A DNA stretch of 64,000 nt from Cydia pomonella. Lineage: Eukaryota > Arthropoda > Insecta > Lepidoptera > Tortricidae. The DNA lies in NCBI RefSeq assembly GCF_033807575.1, contig NC_084707.1, positions 25,259,888 through 25,323,887 on the forward strand, in the 5' to 3' direction. This document shows, piece after piece, positions 52,378-64,000 of the stretch (the first letter of the stretch is position 1; each line of letters begins with the position of its first letter). The notes beneath the pieces are model-generated. The model saw only the letters and a program-made list of their open reading frames with translations, was not told the DNA's origin and did no database searches. A program made the position numbers and the translations under genes.

Positions 52378-54094
52378 CCTGGCTACCGGGTTTCATCGAT
52401 CGAAACTACCAATGCACAAGCCACTAACACTGATTGGTGCCCACGCTCAAGTTTATATCAAATATGATAAAAACCATATCAAAATGTTAAACAGAATCGA
52501 CCTTCTGTTTTGCAAATACCTCGGGGTATTGTAGTAAAGAAAATGTTTTTAATATTTGAACCTCGTTAGCGAGTCTTGGCTTTGCTGGGAATCTCCGGTT
52601 TCGACCAAACAATCCTTTTCTAAACTCATTATATTTTAAAAATGTTTCATTGTTTTTGTAAATCGGTGTTAAAACTTGATATTCACTTCTATTTTAACCA
52701 TATTACTCGTAATTGGTAGGTACGTTTTATTTTCGAAACGCTTAGTAAGTACATATATTTTTATTCTAGGCAAATTCCAAATATTTGAAGAATAAATATT
52801 GAAAAAGTTATATTTAGACCAAGACAAGTTTGCAACGATTTTGATGGCACGCGCAGTGTAAGTTTTATTAATACGTAATAATTACATGGAAGTTTGATGT
52901 TTAACATAACGTTGTCTTGATCTGACTCTAGGTATAAAATTAAAATTCTCCTGCAATCAGTAGTTACTTATTTCCTTAACAACAAAGGTGGTCAGATCAT
53001 TTTAAACATTTTGACCGCCTTTTGTCTTTCTGCTGCTATTCCTACATACAGTCAGCTTCGCTTAGATGTACAGTCAGTAAAACTATTTGCTTAGCCATCC
53101 CTGCATATAAATAAGTAATGGTTTGAAGTTCTTATCGGTCCAGAAATATCGCAGGTGACAGTTCATACCACAATATAGCTACGCGAGGCTTGGTTTGTTA
53201 ACCAATCGCGTAAATCAATAGCGAAAAGAAGTGGCAGGGATTAATCTGAACAATTCTTCGTCAAAATTTTTGTAGCATTATGTAATTTTGGGTATCGTAA
53301 CTACGTAACTGGTAGCTCTAATACTTTTTTTTAATTTCCTTTTAAACTTTCAAATACTCGTAGAAACATCTAAACAGTAATTTCCTAGCTTGTACTCCTA
53401 GATCGTTCCACAGTCGTCTTTAGTTCTAAGATAAGATAGCTAACTTGAGACGCAAAGCTCTTTGAATGCCAAGTTGTTTACGTCAAATTACTACGGCAAG
53501 CACACTATAGTCAGTAGTAATAATGCGCTGGAAATATTTATTACACTCGAGGGTGCATTTGGAATTGGAATTCTATATTAACTGTCCCTATTTTATTGCT
53601 TCCGAGTTTATTTTGGGAAACGCTAACTCACCCTAAGAGATGTTTTAGGAAATCTGATGAAGGATGCTATTTTGATATTTATAAAAGTATGTGGAAAGTA
53701 TATCAATTTGGTATTTGAATGATAGCTCGAAATGCCTTCCATGTTAAGACATGGTTTGGCACAAGGCGCTTCTTCCCAAGCTTCCCTTGCACGAGCTCCC
53801 TAGAGTTCTATGCATATGGGTCGTCAGCTTTCTATCTGGGCGTAGCATCAGTTGACAATGCTCAGATCTCCGGCCGATTAACGCCGGCGTACCCCAAGGA
53901 TCTGTACTGTCACCTACCCTGTTGTTATTTTAGGCAGTTGGTAAAGAAGTGGAGCACTGATTTTATACAAGTATAGTTGAGTTTACTATAACAAATCAGG
54001 TTCATACAGCCACGCTTTCAGCCAATTCGTAGCAAACCATAATAACTTCTACCCAACTACTACAATTAAACGTCGATTCTATAGAGTGGAGTGA
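52378..54094. other. No gene recognised
   Basis: 52815-52925 has AAGACAAGTTTGCAACGA ... AACGTTGTCTT, a loose inverted pair. 53046-53090 has two GTACAGTCAG / ATACAGTCAG scraps. The 85-codon frame at 53719-53976 is unassigned. Confidence 0.4.
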
Positions 54095-54203
54095 TACAAA
54101 TATAGGTCATGATGCTATCTGTTTCAATATTAGTCGATCTTAATAAGGGTAAAGGAGATAGCATTATGACCTCAGTCGCGACTTAGTTTTACGGCAAGTA
54201 TAG
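54095..54203. repeat. Half of a CTATACTTGCCG MITE
   Basis: GATAGCATTATGACCTCAGT, GCGACTTAGTTTTACGGCAA, GTATAG: matches the right arm of 14805-14935. Left arm decayed. Confidence 0.6.
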
Positions 54204-54589
54204 GGTCGAGTGAGCATTGGGCCGATTTTCCGAAAGGTTACAAGTTAAAATTAAAGTTTTTAATTTTTATTCCAAAATTGTAAACTTTTTGGTAATGTAA
54301 AATCACCCAACTATTAGTCCAGCACTACACTATATTCATATTCATTTATACATAGAATTAAAAGTTTACATGTCATATGTGTAATATTAATAAGTAAGTA
54401 TGTCAATAAAATATAATATTCCAAGCATCTGTGGCCCTAAATGTTATCCGTAATTAAATTACCAATTATCGTTTTGGTATTATCTTAGTTTCTATAATAT
54501 ATTATGTTGAAGCGATCGACATCAAAATCAAAGTGATTGGTTAAGATTTAAGTAGTGGAAAGCGTTTTCTCTTGAATTGGATTTTTTTT
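54204..54589. other. No gene recognised
   Basis: AT-rich. Confidence 0.4.
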
Positions 54590-54897
54590 AATACTACGCC
54601 AGTGGCAAACAAGCATACGGTTCGCCCGATGGGAAGCAGTTTCCGTAGCCTATGTAAGCCTGCCACTCCAGAGGAATTACATGCGCGTTGCCGACAATTT
54701 GAGCTCTGGCAACTTTACTCACCGGCAGGAACACAACACTATGAGTAGGGTCTAGTGTTATTTGGCTATGGGTGTGTGTGGCTTGGGCTCTGCTCTAGAT
54801 CTGGAATGTCCGCTGTGCTGTGCCCTACCACACAAAGTGAGATGATATTCACAATGCCCACACCTCTCTTCTGGACGTAGTTTAAGGACGTACCCGG
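54590..54897 (-). mobile_element. LINE 3'-end repeat, family A (long form)
   Basis: Reverse complement runs GGGTACGTCCTTAAACTACG ... CTCATAGTGTTGTGTTCCTG ... GGCAACGCGCATGTAATTCC ... GCCACTGGCGTAGTAT. The middle GGGTTTAGGG part is deleted. Confidence 0.8.
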
Positions 54898-55554
54898 TCG
54901 ATACTAGTACTGTTATTTCGTTAGGTTATTCAAATAATAATCAACCCTGAACAAAGATATTCTAGTTTATTTTCGAACATATTTGGGTCTTATACCACGG
55001 TTATATTATTACGGTAGCGAAATGCTCAAACGGAGCGAAATTAATTTCCCTTAATAAAATGATAGTCCAAGCAACATGTCCGCCGTAAAGTCACGCCGAA
55101 AGGGTCTGGGACGCGGATCTTCATCCGCTTATCATCAGCGGGCATGTTGAGCGATTATTTTAAGCCGGGCTTGTGGATCTCCGTGAGGCAGTATACATTA
55201 ACAGTATTTTGACTTCATATAAAAATATTTTCAATAGGTATAAGCTCCATTGGATTAAAAACTTTAACATGATTTGAATATTCATTTTGTCAATGCCACT
55301 CCAGACCACCTAGCATGACTTGCGTTGTCACGCGCGACTCCATACTCAAGTATCAATACTTCAAAGACACGCATGGTAGTATGGAGTCTCATGCCAGAAA
55401 AAGAACTCATGATCGTCACCAGTTGCAAAAAAATAATGTTACCTGCGTAGACACACTGGAACCGTCCCACCTCCAACGGACTAATGTAAAAGCGGGCACA
55501 GCGGCGGAAAGAGCCGAAATCTTGAAACGTAATCAATATAAGAGTCTTTAGGTC
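54898..55554. other. No gene recognised
   Basis: 55080-55195 is GC-richer (GTCACGCCGAAAGGGTCTGG, GGACGCGGATCTTCATCCGC) but unassigned. Frames opening into 55315-55551 are on the edge of the LINE that follows. Confidence 0.35.
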
Positions 55555-55762
55555 CATGGAGTCCCAGCGCGCACAAGTTTTTTGTAGAAATTGCGAAGCA
55601 TCGGGTTGACGTGACTGGTGACCGAAGATCTGGCGGCTTCCTCGCACAACGTATCAGTATTGCGATACAACGAGGAAATGCCGCCAGCATCGTTGATACT
55701 ATCCTATTTTAGATTTAAGCTAGTTATAGTAATCCTTTGATTATATTGTTATTGTAAATAAA
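55555..55762 (+). mobile_element. LINE 3' fragment (IQRGNA family)
   Basis: GPWSPSAHKFFVEIAKHRVD, VTGDRRSGGFLAQRISIAIQ, RGNAASIVDTIL-stop, then UTR AAGCTAGTTATAGTAATC. Nearly the same 5' truncation point and sequence as 30897-31131. Confidence 0.8.
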
Positions 55763-56571
55763 ATGTCAATTTTTTCATACAAATAGTAAATACACAAAAA
55801 TCAACCTTGTTTAATTAATAGTATGGTTCACTATGGCTCTGAACTTTTAGTAGTAATTACTGAGTTTTGGTTGTCACTTGATGTGATATCGATCAATATA
55901 TTGCTTACTACAGTAGCTTACTTATTATGCATTTCGCTCGTACTCGCATATTAGTGCGAGCCAGATGTATAGAACGTAAGTTACGCCGACGTTCGCAAAT
56001 ATTTAATTATTGAATAGGATAAAACATTACTGCTTACGCCAGAGCGTTACATAGATTTATAACTTAATACTACTTATTTATTAATTATAAACTACCTTAC
56101 ATCTACGAGTCTGTCTTGCATCCTTTCAAGTAATTTCACTCAAATATCAGCCTTTCTGACCCTGTCAGTTATATGTCAGTTTAACACTGCTTAAATAAGA
56201 TAATTATTAGCAAGATTAGATACTGGAAACAATATTTAAACTCTGCACAGGATTACCGGTTTGATGGGGCTCCAGAACTCTGCTGCAGCACATTTTAATG
56301 CCAACTTTCGCTGTTTGTTATTTTTCATGCTTCGGTAAGCTTCTGTATCGTTACGATAATATTGTTGGAGGCTTTAGAATATTTTCGGACATAATTGTGT
56401 TCTCAAAATTTAATATGGAAATAACATAACATTGATGCATTAAACTCGTTAAAAAGCCAAGAATTCATCTGGTAGTTTATAATAATTATGATAGTTAAAA
56501 TAAAATCGAATGCGTTCAGTTACGGTAGAGTCGCTAGACCTCACCTTACTAGGCACAATAGGAGGCGTATT
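55763..56571. other. No gene recognised
   Basis: AT-rich. Confidence 0.4.
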
Positions 56572-56700
56572 CTGATTGTAATAACAAGTTATACATTTGA
56601 TCAGGATTTGTCAAAAGTGACATTTCTGGTTGAGTAAATGTCATTTTTAACACTGAGTTGACAAATGACAGGTTTATAACCTGTTATTGAAATAAGAAGA
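56572..56700. repeat. Hairpin MITE, diverged
   Basis: GTAATAACAAGTTATACATT at the left and, in reverse complement, TCAATAACAGGTTATAAACC at the right. Both arms continue to a TGACATTT motif near the centre. Confidence 0.6.
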
Positions 56701-56877
56701 CGTCTCTAGGTTGACGAATTCATGCTTGACACTATAATAAGGCTTAGAACTTTTCCGAATAAAAACAACTACGAAAGTTAAAACTTAGATTTTTACATCC
56801 TTTGTTATCTTAATTATGTCAGTCGCCCGTGCGTCTAGTGCGTACGAGCGAAGTGCACGCACATCTTAGGAGACCCA

Positions 56878-56979
56878 CTGATTACCAGTTCACCTGACGA
56901 TATTGGCCTATCAGTTATTCGCAAAAGCTGACAATCGCGTATAACTGACAGGCCAATATTGTACGGCGAACTGGTAATC
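56878..56979. repeat. Hairpin MITE with GATTACCAGTTC ends
   Basis: Arms GATTACCAGTTCACCTGACG / GATTACCAGTTCGCCGTACA, then ATATTGGCCTRTCAGTTAT on both, about 40 bp each around a ~20-bp loop. Confidence 0.8.
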
Positions 56980-57051
56980 AAAAATTATCAAAAATATAAA
57001 GAATGTTAAGGGACCCATCCCTTAACATTCTTTATATTTTTGATAATTTTT
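56980..57051. repeat. Perfect 72-bp palindrome, 4-bp loop
   Basis: Left arm 56980-57013 (starts AAAAATTATCAAAAATATAA, ends AATGTTAAGGGA), loop CCCA, right arm 57018-57051 its exact reverse complement. It abuts the previous hairpin. Confidence 0.9.
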
Positions 57052-58204
57052 TTACATTCCTGCATAATTCACAATACAATAAAACATGTCATTAAATTTT
57101 GCTTCAAAACAGCGTCCTTGAACTTTCGGGAGCCTTAAAAAAAACAAACACGGCCGCCAAATTGTTAAAAACAAAAGAGGCCATAACGACATTAATGCAT
57201 TCCGTCCCGGAGGAGTCAGAGGTTCATGATTCCCTCGATTTCCCTCGGAGGGCAGGCGACCATTAGCGCTAAATTATTGCGCGGCCCCGCCGCAGTAATC
57301 CCGGATAAAGATTTTATTTTTGGTGTAAAATGAAGAGACATCTTTTAGGGGGAAGTGTGAGGCATAAGCACTAGCGTTCATGTTTATTTTTGGGTCAAGT
57401 ATATTTGGTTCACACACATTTTATAGCGTCTTTCCTTTCCTGTAGGCAGCGTTGATGCGGGCAGGAGAACTGTCGATTTTCTGTATAAAATGAGTAACGG
57501 ATTTAATGTTTTATTCACACATTTTATCAGTGAAATTGACATTACCACAGTGCCCGAGCCAACGCCACAACAGTAAGTCGACAGCTGAATGAGGCAGATT
57601 GCAGTTGCCATTCAAAAGTTCCCTTTACCTCATCTAAGAACTGGAGGGTAAATCAGATTTTTGATACCGGTTACTAAGGTATACATATTAATTTGTTTAA
57701 AATTTCATGGTTATATCTTTAATAGTAAATGATTTAAGCTAAAGTATGCATTCAGTGGAACCTTGATACTACGAATTTCAAAGGAAACGCCAAAAACTTC
57801 ATATTAAAGGGGTGTCGTTTTAAAGAAGGAGGTTCTTACAGGTGCTGGTTTGTCTTAAAGAAGGTTCCAGTTGCAGGTTGCAGAGGTAAAAATAATAAGG
57901 TTTTTTGGTAAATAAGTTTAAGATATAAACGTGATAAGACATTAAGTCTGTTTATATACGAGTATATCTAGTTATAGAGGGCATATTTCATTTTTAGAGT
58001 TATGGAGATCTTATACCCTTAAACGAATAATTCTTGTAAATTTTATACATTTTGAGGATCTCGGAAACGGCTCTAACGATTTCGGTTAAATTTGCTATAT
58101 GCGAGTTTTCGGGGGCGAAAAATCGATCTAGCTAAGTCTCATCTCTGGAAAAAACGCACATTTTTGAGTTTTTATATGTTTTCCGAGCAAAGCTCGGTCT
58201 CCCA
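57052..58204. other. No gene recognised
   Basis: 57180-57305 is GC-richer (GGAGGAGTCAGAGGTTCATG, GCGCGGCCCCGCCGCAGTAA) and not obviously repetitive. Unassigned. Confidence 0.35.
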
Positions 58205-58375
58205 GGTATTGATAATAACCTAATCTTCTCTTCTTCTTCCTCCTGCCCTTATCCCACGTTATGTGGGGTCGGCACAACATGTTCTTCTCTTCCATTCTCC
58301 TTATCTTTCGTCACCTCAGCACTCACTCCTTTCTTACTCATATCCTCTTTCACACAATCCATCCTGAATGAAATG
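58205..58375 (-). mobile_element. LINE ORF2 C-terminal relic (RTE-like)
   Basis: Minus strand: MDCVKEDMSKKGVSAEVTKD, K-ENGREE (Trp-Arg expected), then CCADPT-like residues and repeats of GAAGAAGAG at the 3' end. The WMDCVKEDM ... D pattern is the RTE ORF2 tail. Confidence 0.7.
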
Positions 58376-58766
58376 ACTAATCTGAATAACTATAAAGGAA
58401 ATCGTTGATTCATCTTAATGAGGTTAAGGCTGCATTTCTATTGAAGGTGTGTGCGGATGCGTAGCGAGGAATGTGTTTGTTAAGAACCAATAAAGAAAGA
58501 AAATAATCTCCTGGAGTTGCGCTGAGTAAGGATAGGTAAATCAAAAATCTATTGGCTGTTAACAAACACATTCAGTAACAAACAAACAAATGTATCAATG
58601 CACACATCTCAGGTGGATCGCAATCTAAATATCACGAGCTATGGAGTATTGCGTGTTAACGAGGATTTCGCCCTAACGTGGTTCGAGTTATCGAGGTATT
58701 CACACCGCACCGCACTGGAACAGGTGGCGCAGCAGAACGCTGCGTTGCCAAATTGATTTTTACATG
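58376..58766. other. No gene recognised
   Basis: No feature. Confidence 0.4.
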
Positions 58767-59672
58767 ATTTTTACAAGATCCGTCAGTTAACAGACGTGAA
58801 AACAGCTCGATTAGTTTACTTTAGTTACTTTCATAGCATTATGTCATATGGTATTTTACTATGGGGTAGTGCTTCAGAGATAAATACCATTTATGTTCTG
58901 CAGAAGAGGGCTATTCGTGCAATATATAAAATGTACCATAGAGACACACTTAGAGATAAGTTTAAGGACATTAACATAATGACAATGCACTGTCAATATA
59001 TTTATGAGAATATTCTGTATGTACATAAAAACATTGCCAGTTTTAAGAAAAACTGTGAAATACATAATATTAATACTAGAAATAAGCATAAGCTCGCAGT
59101 GCCCTTCACTAGGCTCCATAAAATTAAGAAATCATTCATGGGTAATTGTGTAAGATGGGTAATTGGGTAATTGTGTAAGATTTTACAATAAACTTCCTAA
59201 TATTATAACTGAATTGTCTGTTAGTAAATTTAAAAATTATGTAAAACGTAAGCTTATCTCTAAAGCCTATTATAGCACACAAGACTACATGAATGATGAA
59301 ACACCGTGGGATTAAGTGTGATTGTAAAGAATGAATTATTTATTGTTATGTTATTAATGATGAAATTGATAATTCAATGTATATATATACCGTATTTTTT
59401 GACATTTAGATTTTATTCTAGAAAGGTTCTAGACTAGTATTTTTATACAATTTTGATGTTTGACGATCTTTTTGTGAAATTCTTATTATTAAGTTTACCA
59501 TATCTATAATAGTTCAATGTTTTTTTTAGAACAATAATAACTGCATCAATAAATTGCTCTGATATTTAGATTAAGATGATATTTGTAAAATTTGACGATT
59601 TAAAAGTGCTTGTTGCTAGGCCTATTTGAATAAAGAATATTTTGACTTAGACTTTGACTTACACTTTCAGAT
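58767..59672 (+). mobile_element. LINE ORF2 C-terminus and complete 3' UTR
   Basis: KTARLVYFSYFHSIMSYGIL, LWGSASEINTIYVLQKRAIR, then NTRNKHKLAVPFTRLHKIKK, a break caused by a small tandem duplication of GGGTAATTGTGTAAGAT at 59142-59180, then FYNKLPNIITELSVSKFKNY, KLISKAYYSTQDYMND and TPWD-stop. The UTR ends CTATTTGAATAAAGAATATT and TTTGACTTAGACTTTGACTT, a short-repeat LINE terminus. Jockey/CR1-like. It looks relatively young apart from the duplication. Confidence 0.85.
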
Positions 59673-61289
59673 TTATGTTATTGTATATGGGACTTAGTTG
59701 CTTGAAAATAAATAATATTTAATTTAATTCAGAAAATGGTTTTCCGCTAGTCGCTTCTGTCTTACAGCAGCCAGCGCAACCGAGGGTTTCTAAGCCGGCC
59801 CGTATCAATATGATTTAGCTACAACTCCTACAAGCCACTTGCCTTAACGAACTTTCTTGTTGCGAATTAATTCTCTCTTATTCTGGCACAAGGATTTTAC
59901 TTAGTTACTAGTTTTTCGACAACTTTTCGAGTGGTTTAGTTAATTTGATCCGGGTTTGCCGATTAAAGTGCTTAAAGTTTGGAAGACTGTCAAGTTTTTC
60001 CGTTGATTAAAATCTGAGCTTGTTGATTAGAGACTTTGGGATCTTAAAGATGAACTTCGTTTAATGAAAACTTTGTTTTTCTGAAAAAATATCCGATAGC
60101 CTTTAAATTCTAATTAATGGCTCTACTAACTATAAGGTTGCGGTATTTTATTCAGGTCACGAAAATAGGATATTTTATGTTTTTAATTAAAAAATAGCTT
60201 AAAGGCTGGTCAAGGTTTTGATTCGGAATTTATCTTGTTTTTTTTTAAATATGATTAATATAAGATTATACAGGCGATGTTAAAATACTAAACTCAGTAT
60301 TAATTTTTCATTTCATTTATATGCCATAAACTGTATGTTTATATAAGATGATACATTTTTATAACATGTTGATTGATCTCTATTCGAAACATTACTTATA
60401 ACAATTAAGAGCATTCGAAACAGTTTTAGAAAAAACCTGTTATTTTAAATTTTGTTGAAATTCAAGATAAGACCCAACTGGGTATCACATACTTATACAA
60501 CAATTGCTACAATTATGCGAACATTGGTATTATTACAATGTTCTTCAAATAGAATTCATCAAAAATATTGACAAATATTTAAGAAACTGTTTTCTCCAAT
60601 CGGTGTAGCTTAATTTGAATTTGGTTTTCTGACAAGTTAACTTTATATGCAATCGTTTATTTAACCATTCATTTCATTCAGTATTGTCACTAAGCATATT
60701 TCACCATAAATATTGTAAATGCCCAAAGAAAAACGTAGCAACGGAACAAAGACGACAAAGAACTCATTTTCCCATTAGCAGAACAAAACGTTCCATTATA
60801 AATTAAAATCTAAAATGTGCCCGTCACTGCGCTCCCACATTATTTCTACTTACGAAACAGAGACTATAAATCTAGGATGTTTTCTCAAAATTAACGTCTT
60901 CGCTAAAGAATTCTCGTTTTATATTCGGGCCTTGATTTTCTTAAGCAGATCCAAAAAGGGCGGGGCCGGTTTTAGAGCCATTACCAAGATAAATTACAGC
61001 TGTGTTGCTCGTAGCGTAATCCTCTTAAGGTAAGCGCTTAGGGGAAAAATAACAAACAATGTTTTGCCTTAGCGGTCGATGGCTGGTCCTTGGGTTCCGT
61101 TCAAAGGTAAGATGGATAGCAAATACCTGAAGGCGGTATTTAATTTGTGTAGCTGTGAACGTTCTGATCAACCATTTTAGCTGTCGCTTGTCTAGTTTTC
61201 AGACACTAATATCTGCAACATTTGATGAACTGTGTTGAAGATTAAGAAAAGTGATTAAGTCCGTGAAAAAATTGTCTCTGCGGTATAAA
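59673..61289. other. No gene recognised
   Basis: Long AT-rich stretch. The 72-codon frame at 60815-61033 and a small GC-rich patch (60955-60975) are unassigned. Confidence 0.4.
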
Positions 61290-61422
61290 TTTTAATTTAT
61301 TTTATTTATTTGGGAAACATACAGCACATAATAATACAATAAGGTACAAGATAAAGTTAGAACATAAGCCAAAACAGTTTCCAGTTATAGCTAATACAAA
61401 ATTCCTTTGCTCCGAAAAAAAG
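61290..61422 (-). mobile_element. Probable LINE 3' tail
   Basis: Reverse complement ends CTGTATGTTTCCCAAATAAA followed by AAATAAA repeats, typical of a LINE 3' end. No coding part visible. Confidence 0.45.
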
Positions 61423-61550
61423 TACTGTCGAGGAAATTGATTCTTTAGCAGTTTACGGTTCACTTTACATTGGACAGCTCTTAGCATAAGTACGTACAAT
61501 CATATTTACTTGAACCGCAAATAGCTAAAGAATCAATTTCCTCGACCGTA
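61423..61550. repeat. Hairpin MITE, 128 bp
   Basis: Ends TACTGTCGAGGAAATTGATT and reverse complement TACGGTCGAGGAAATTGATT, arms about 40 bp (to GGTTCA). TA at both ends. Confidence 0.85.
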
Positions 61551-62544
61551 CAATAATTGGGTATTTTTAATTATACCCAATATAAATGGTATTATTTGTA
61601 CCATTCATACTATGTACTTATACAAACACAGACAAAGATTAAACCGCCATAATACCAACATCTAGTTAATTATTAATAGCTGTATCTGTCTCAGCATCGC
61701 CATTTATTATTTACTTGCCACGACTAACCTATTTTCATAATAGATTTACGGTTTGTGTCATTTTGGCCCCGGCATTACAAGGGAGTGATGTTTACTATAT
61801 ATTTTAGGGCTTATGATTTATTGAGCTATGATGTAGTAGGGCAGTGTGTCAGGAAAAAATAATATGAATAAACACGCTTTTTGATACGCATCATCCCATA
61901 CTTCGTCCCCTTTCGTCTTAATGATATCGATGGACTGATGACCACTAGGCACTTACCTCCTATTAAAATTTTAAACTAAATGTAAATTAAATAGTCCAGT
62001 ATTAATTTTTACACTGGATATTTTATAATTATGACTAGGTACTCGTTTGATCGTAAAACAAGCTATAAAGTTATTAAAGTTATTACTCACAAACTGTTTA
62101 GTTCTAGAATTAATCGAAAACAAAATTTAAATCCACAATTTTGAATACGAGGGTAGTAATTCCCGACAGCTGCAGGCTGGAGGGAATTTAAGACCCGAAT
62201 TTGCAATATTCTCACCCCCAGAGTTATACACAATGTGATGAATATCACACTTGCGAAGAAAAAACTAAATTATAGGCAATTTTTTTCTTAAATACGGTGA
62301 CATATCAAACATTCGTCCGCCATTTTGTAATTTCTTGACAGGTTAGTCATCGAAGGCACAGACCTAGTTGGCGTTCGGCCACGATTGAAAATTATTTAAA
62401 AATACTTTAAACGTATATTAAATTAATCAAATAAAATAATTTTAAACATAAACAAAAATATTAAATCATAAACGTCAGCATTTTGAAAGTAGAAGTCATT
62501 TATACTACTTGGTTTGTATTAAAAGTGATATAATTTAAAATAAC
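61551..62544. other. No gene recognised
   Basis: AT-rich; small inverted ATTGGGTAT / ATACCCAAT at 61556-61590. Confidence 0.4.
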
Positions 62545-63162
62545 CGGCCAAGAGCATGTCGGGCCACGCTCAGTGTAGGGTTCCGTAGTTACTCTTCCGT
62601 CACAATAAGCTAAACTGGAGCTTAAAGTATAGTAAATTGTTAACCAAGGGATGACACGGTACCTTCCACCCGAGTTAAACAAATAGGCATATTTACATAA
62701 TCAGTACCTAATTAAAGTAAGTCTTTTTACTATGAAGGGAAAACTTTTTGCTATAACTCAAAAACAGCTAAACTGATCATGTCCGCTATAGTTTTCATTT
62801 AATGTCTTTCTTAAGCTCTACTTCCACGATTTTTTTCATATTTTTTGGACCTATGGTTCAAAAGTTAGAGGGGGGGGACACATTTTTTTTTTCTTTCGGA
62901 GCGATTATCTCCGAATGTATTCTTTTTATCAAAAAATGTTTTTTGAAAACCCCTATTAGTTTTGAAAGACCTTTCCAACGATACCCCACACTCTAGGGTT
63001 GAAGCGAAAAAAAAAATTCACCCCCACTTTACGTGTAGGGGAGGTACCCTAAAAAAAATTAAATTTTTAGATTTTATTGTACGACTTTGTCGGCTTTATT
63101 GATTTATATATCCATGCCAAATTTCAGCTTTCTAGCACTAACGACCACGGAGCAAAGCCTCG

Positions 63163-63205
<43 letters not shown>

Positions 63206-63265
63206 GGACATGGCGAAACTATAAGGGTTCCGTTTTATGCCATTTGGCTACGGAACCCTAAAAAG
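62545..63265 (+). repeat. GGGTTCCGT repeat complex with CAGA microsatellite
   Basis: 62545-62600 carries CCGGCCAAGAGCATGTCGGG and GTGTAGGGTTCCGTAGTT. 62810-63000 has a GGGGGGGACACATTTTTTTT block similar to 19730-19750. 63163-63205 is a (CAGA)n run of about 10 units. The unit ends with AAGGGTTCCGTTTTATGCCA and GGCTACGGAACCCT. Confidence 0.65.
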
Positions 63266-64000
63266 GGAGATATACCTTTTGTTTCACAATACATAACTCC
63301 CGCAGGAACAATATAGGCCTTTTCCTTCAGTACACCAGCATGAAATGAGATATTTTTCGAGCAAGTGTGATGAAAAAATATTTATGTCTCTCTGTTTGAA
63401 CGAGCTCAATATTTGTTACTTTGTCACACTTAAACCGCTGAACTGGAGCCTGGTCTAGCTTTATTAACTTGTTGCGGTTTTAATTTCATTTCAAGACATC
63501 CTTGCATATTTCTCAAGCTAATTGGAGTGCGAAATGAAGGTAAAGTTGCGCGTAAGATGGGCGCTTAGTTACCATGACGACCGTCAAGGTCCTATTAAAA
63601 CACAAAAAAAAGATCTATTGGGCACACATTAAATGTTTTTCATTAAGATTAACTGCTTCATACAATATCAACAAATATTTGAAGAACAGTTAAATACAAT
63701 ATAATAACATTAACCGTTTGAACATTTCAAAGTATTGTAAAAACGATAAAAATAAACTGTCGTAAATATTACCGTAATACTAAAAACAGTAAAATTTACT
63801 GTAATGATTTAACTGTATTACGAACAGTAAAATTTACTGCTTTATTCGATATAGTGATATGGAACTGTTTAAAGCATTAAACGTAAATACAATTTCAATT
63901 GTTTTTTATGTTTTTTTTTTCTCAGTGACGCAGTTTAAAGCCGTAACATAATTTTAAATTAGGATTGATCTCCAGATTCAGTTTTTTTACGTTTTGTATT
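63266..64000. other. No gene recognised; short palindromes
   Basis: Two copies of AACAGTAAAATTTACTG (about 63786 and 63825), each nearly self-complementary. The rest is AT-rich. Confidence 0.45.

Noticed and set aside
55282..55647. 121-codon minus-strand frame
   Set aside because: Antisense shadow of the LINE fragment at 55555-55762.
63163..63205. Repeat array that could be mistaken for a CRISPR
   Set aside because: It is a simple CAGA microsatellite with no spacers, in an insect genome.

Overview
This is nuclear DNA of an insect, almost certainly a moth or butterfly. It is AT-rich and intron-poor, and it is crowded with lepidopteran transposable-element debris: RTE-like and jockey/CR1-like LINE 3' ends, two tRNA-derived SINE families, many hairpin MITEs, a Ty3/gypsy integrase relic and a Tc1/mariner-type transposase relic. 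The only gene family I recognise, ommochrome-binding protein, was described from Lepidoptera. There are no operons, CRISPR arrays or bacterial signals. Most open frames are chance frames or pieces of transposons.

The confident host genes are two paralogues on the minus strand, gene 1 (18533-23883) and gene 2 (31288-33306). Each has a 31-nt first coding exon, a phase-1 intron and one long second exon. They encode secreted ommochrome-binding-protein-like proteins of 323 and 306 residues. Each has a TATA box about 70 nt before its ATG. They lie in two tandem, diverged copies of one segment: unit 1 at about 14.4-26.7 kb and unit 2 at about 28.7-35.0 kb. Because the units are paralogous, each acts as an empty-site control for insertions in the other. 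Gene 1's intron is about 3.3 kb longer, mainly because of a 2,459-bp inverted-repeat DNA transposon with an 8-bp target duplication, plus two LINE fragments. Gene 2 carries a LINE 3' fragment in its 3' flank and a 21-G tract upstream of its promoter.

Layout: 0-14 kb is repeat relics, with one CpG-rich segment (7.6-7.87 kb, minus) that looks like a 5' untranslated exon. 14.4-35 kb is the two duplicated units, separated by a MITE and a broken transposase gene (27.3-28.55 kb). 35-41 kb holds LINE relics, one with a nested MITE, and a weak candidate exon with a membrane segment (about 40.7-40.92 kb). 41-64 kb is SINEs, LINE ends, MITEs and long unremarkable AT-rich stretches. These include a perfect 72-bp palindrome (56980-57051) and a SINE split by a LINE (47.6-48.4 kb).

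I did not find a clearly new multi-gene system. The most useful content is the tandem gene pair with its dated insertions, a foldback element with a MITE nested in one arm, and two short reading frames preserved between the duplicated units.
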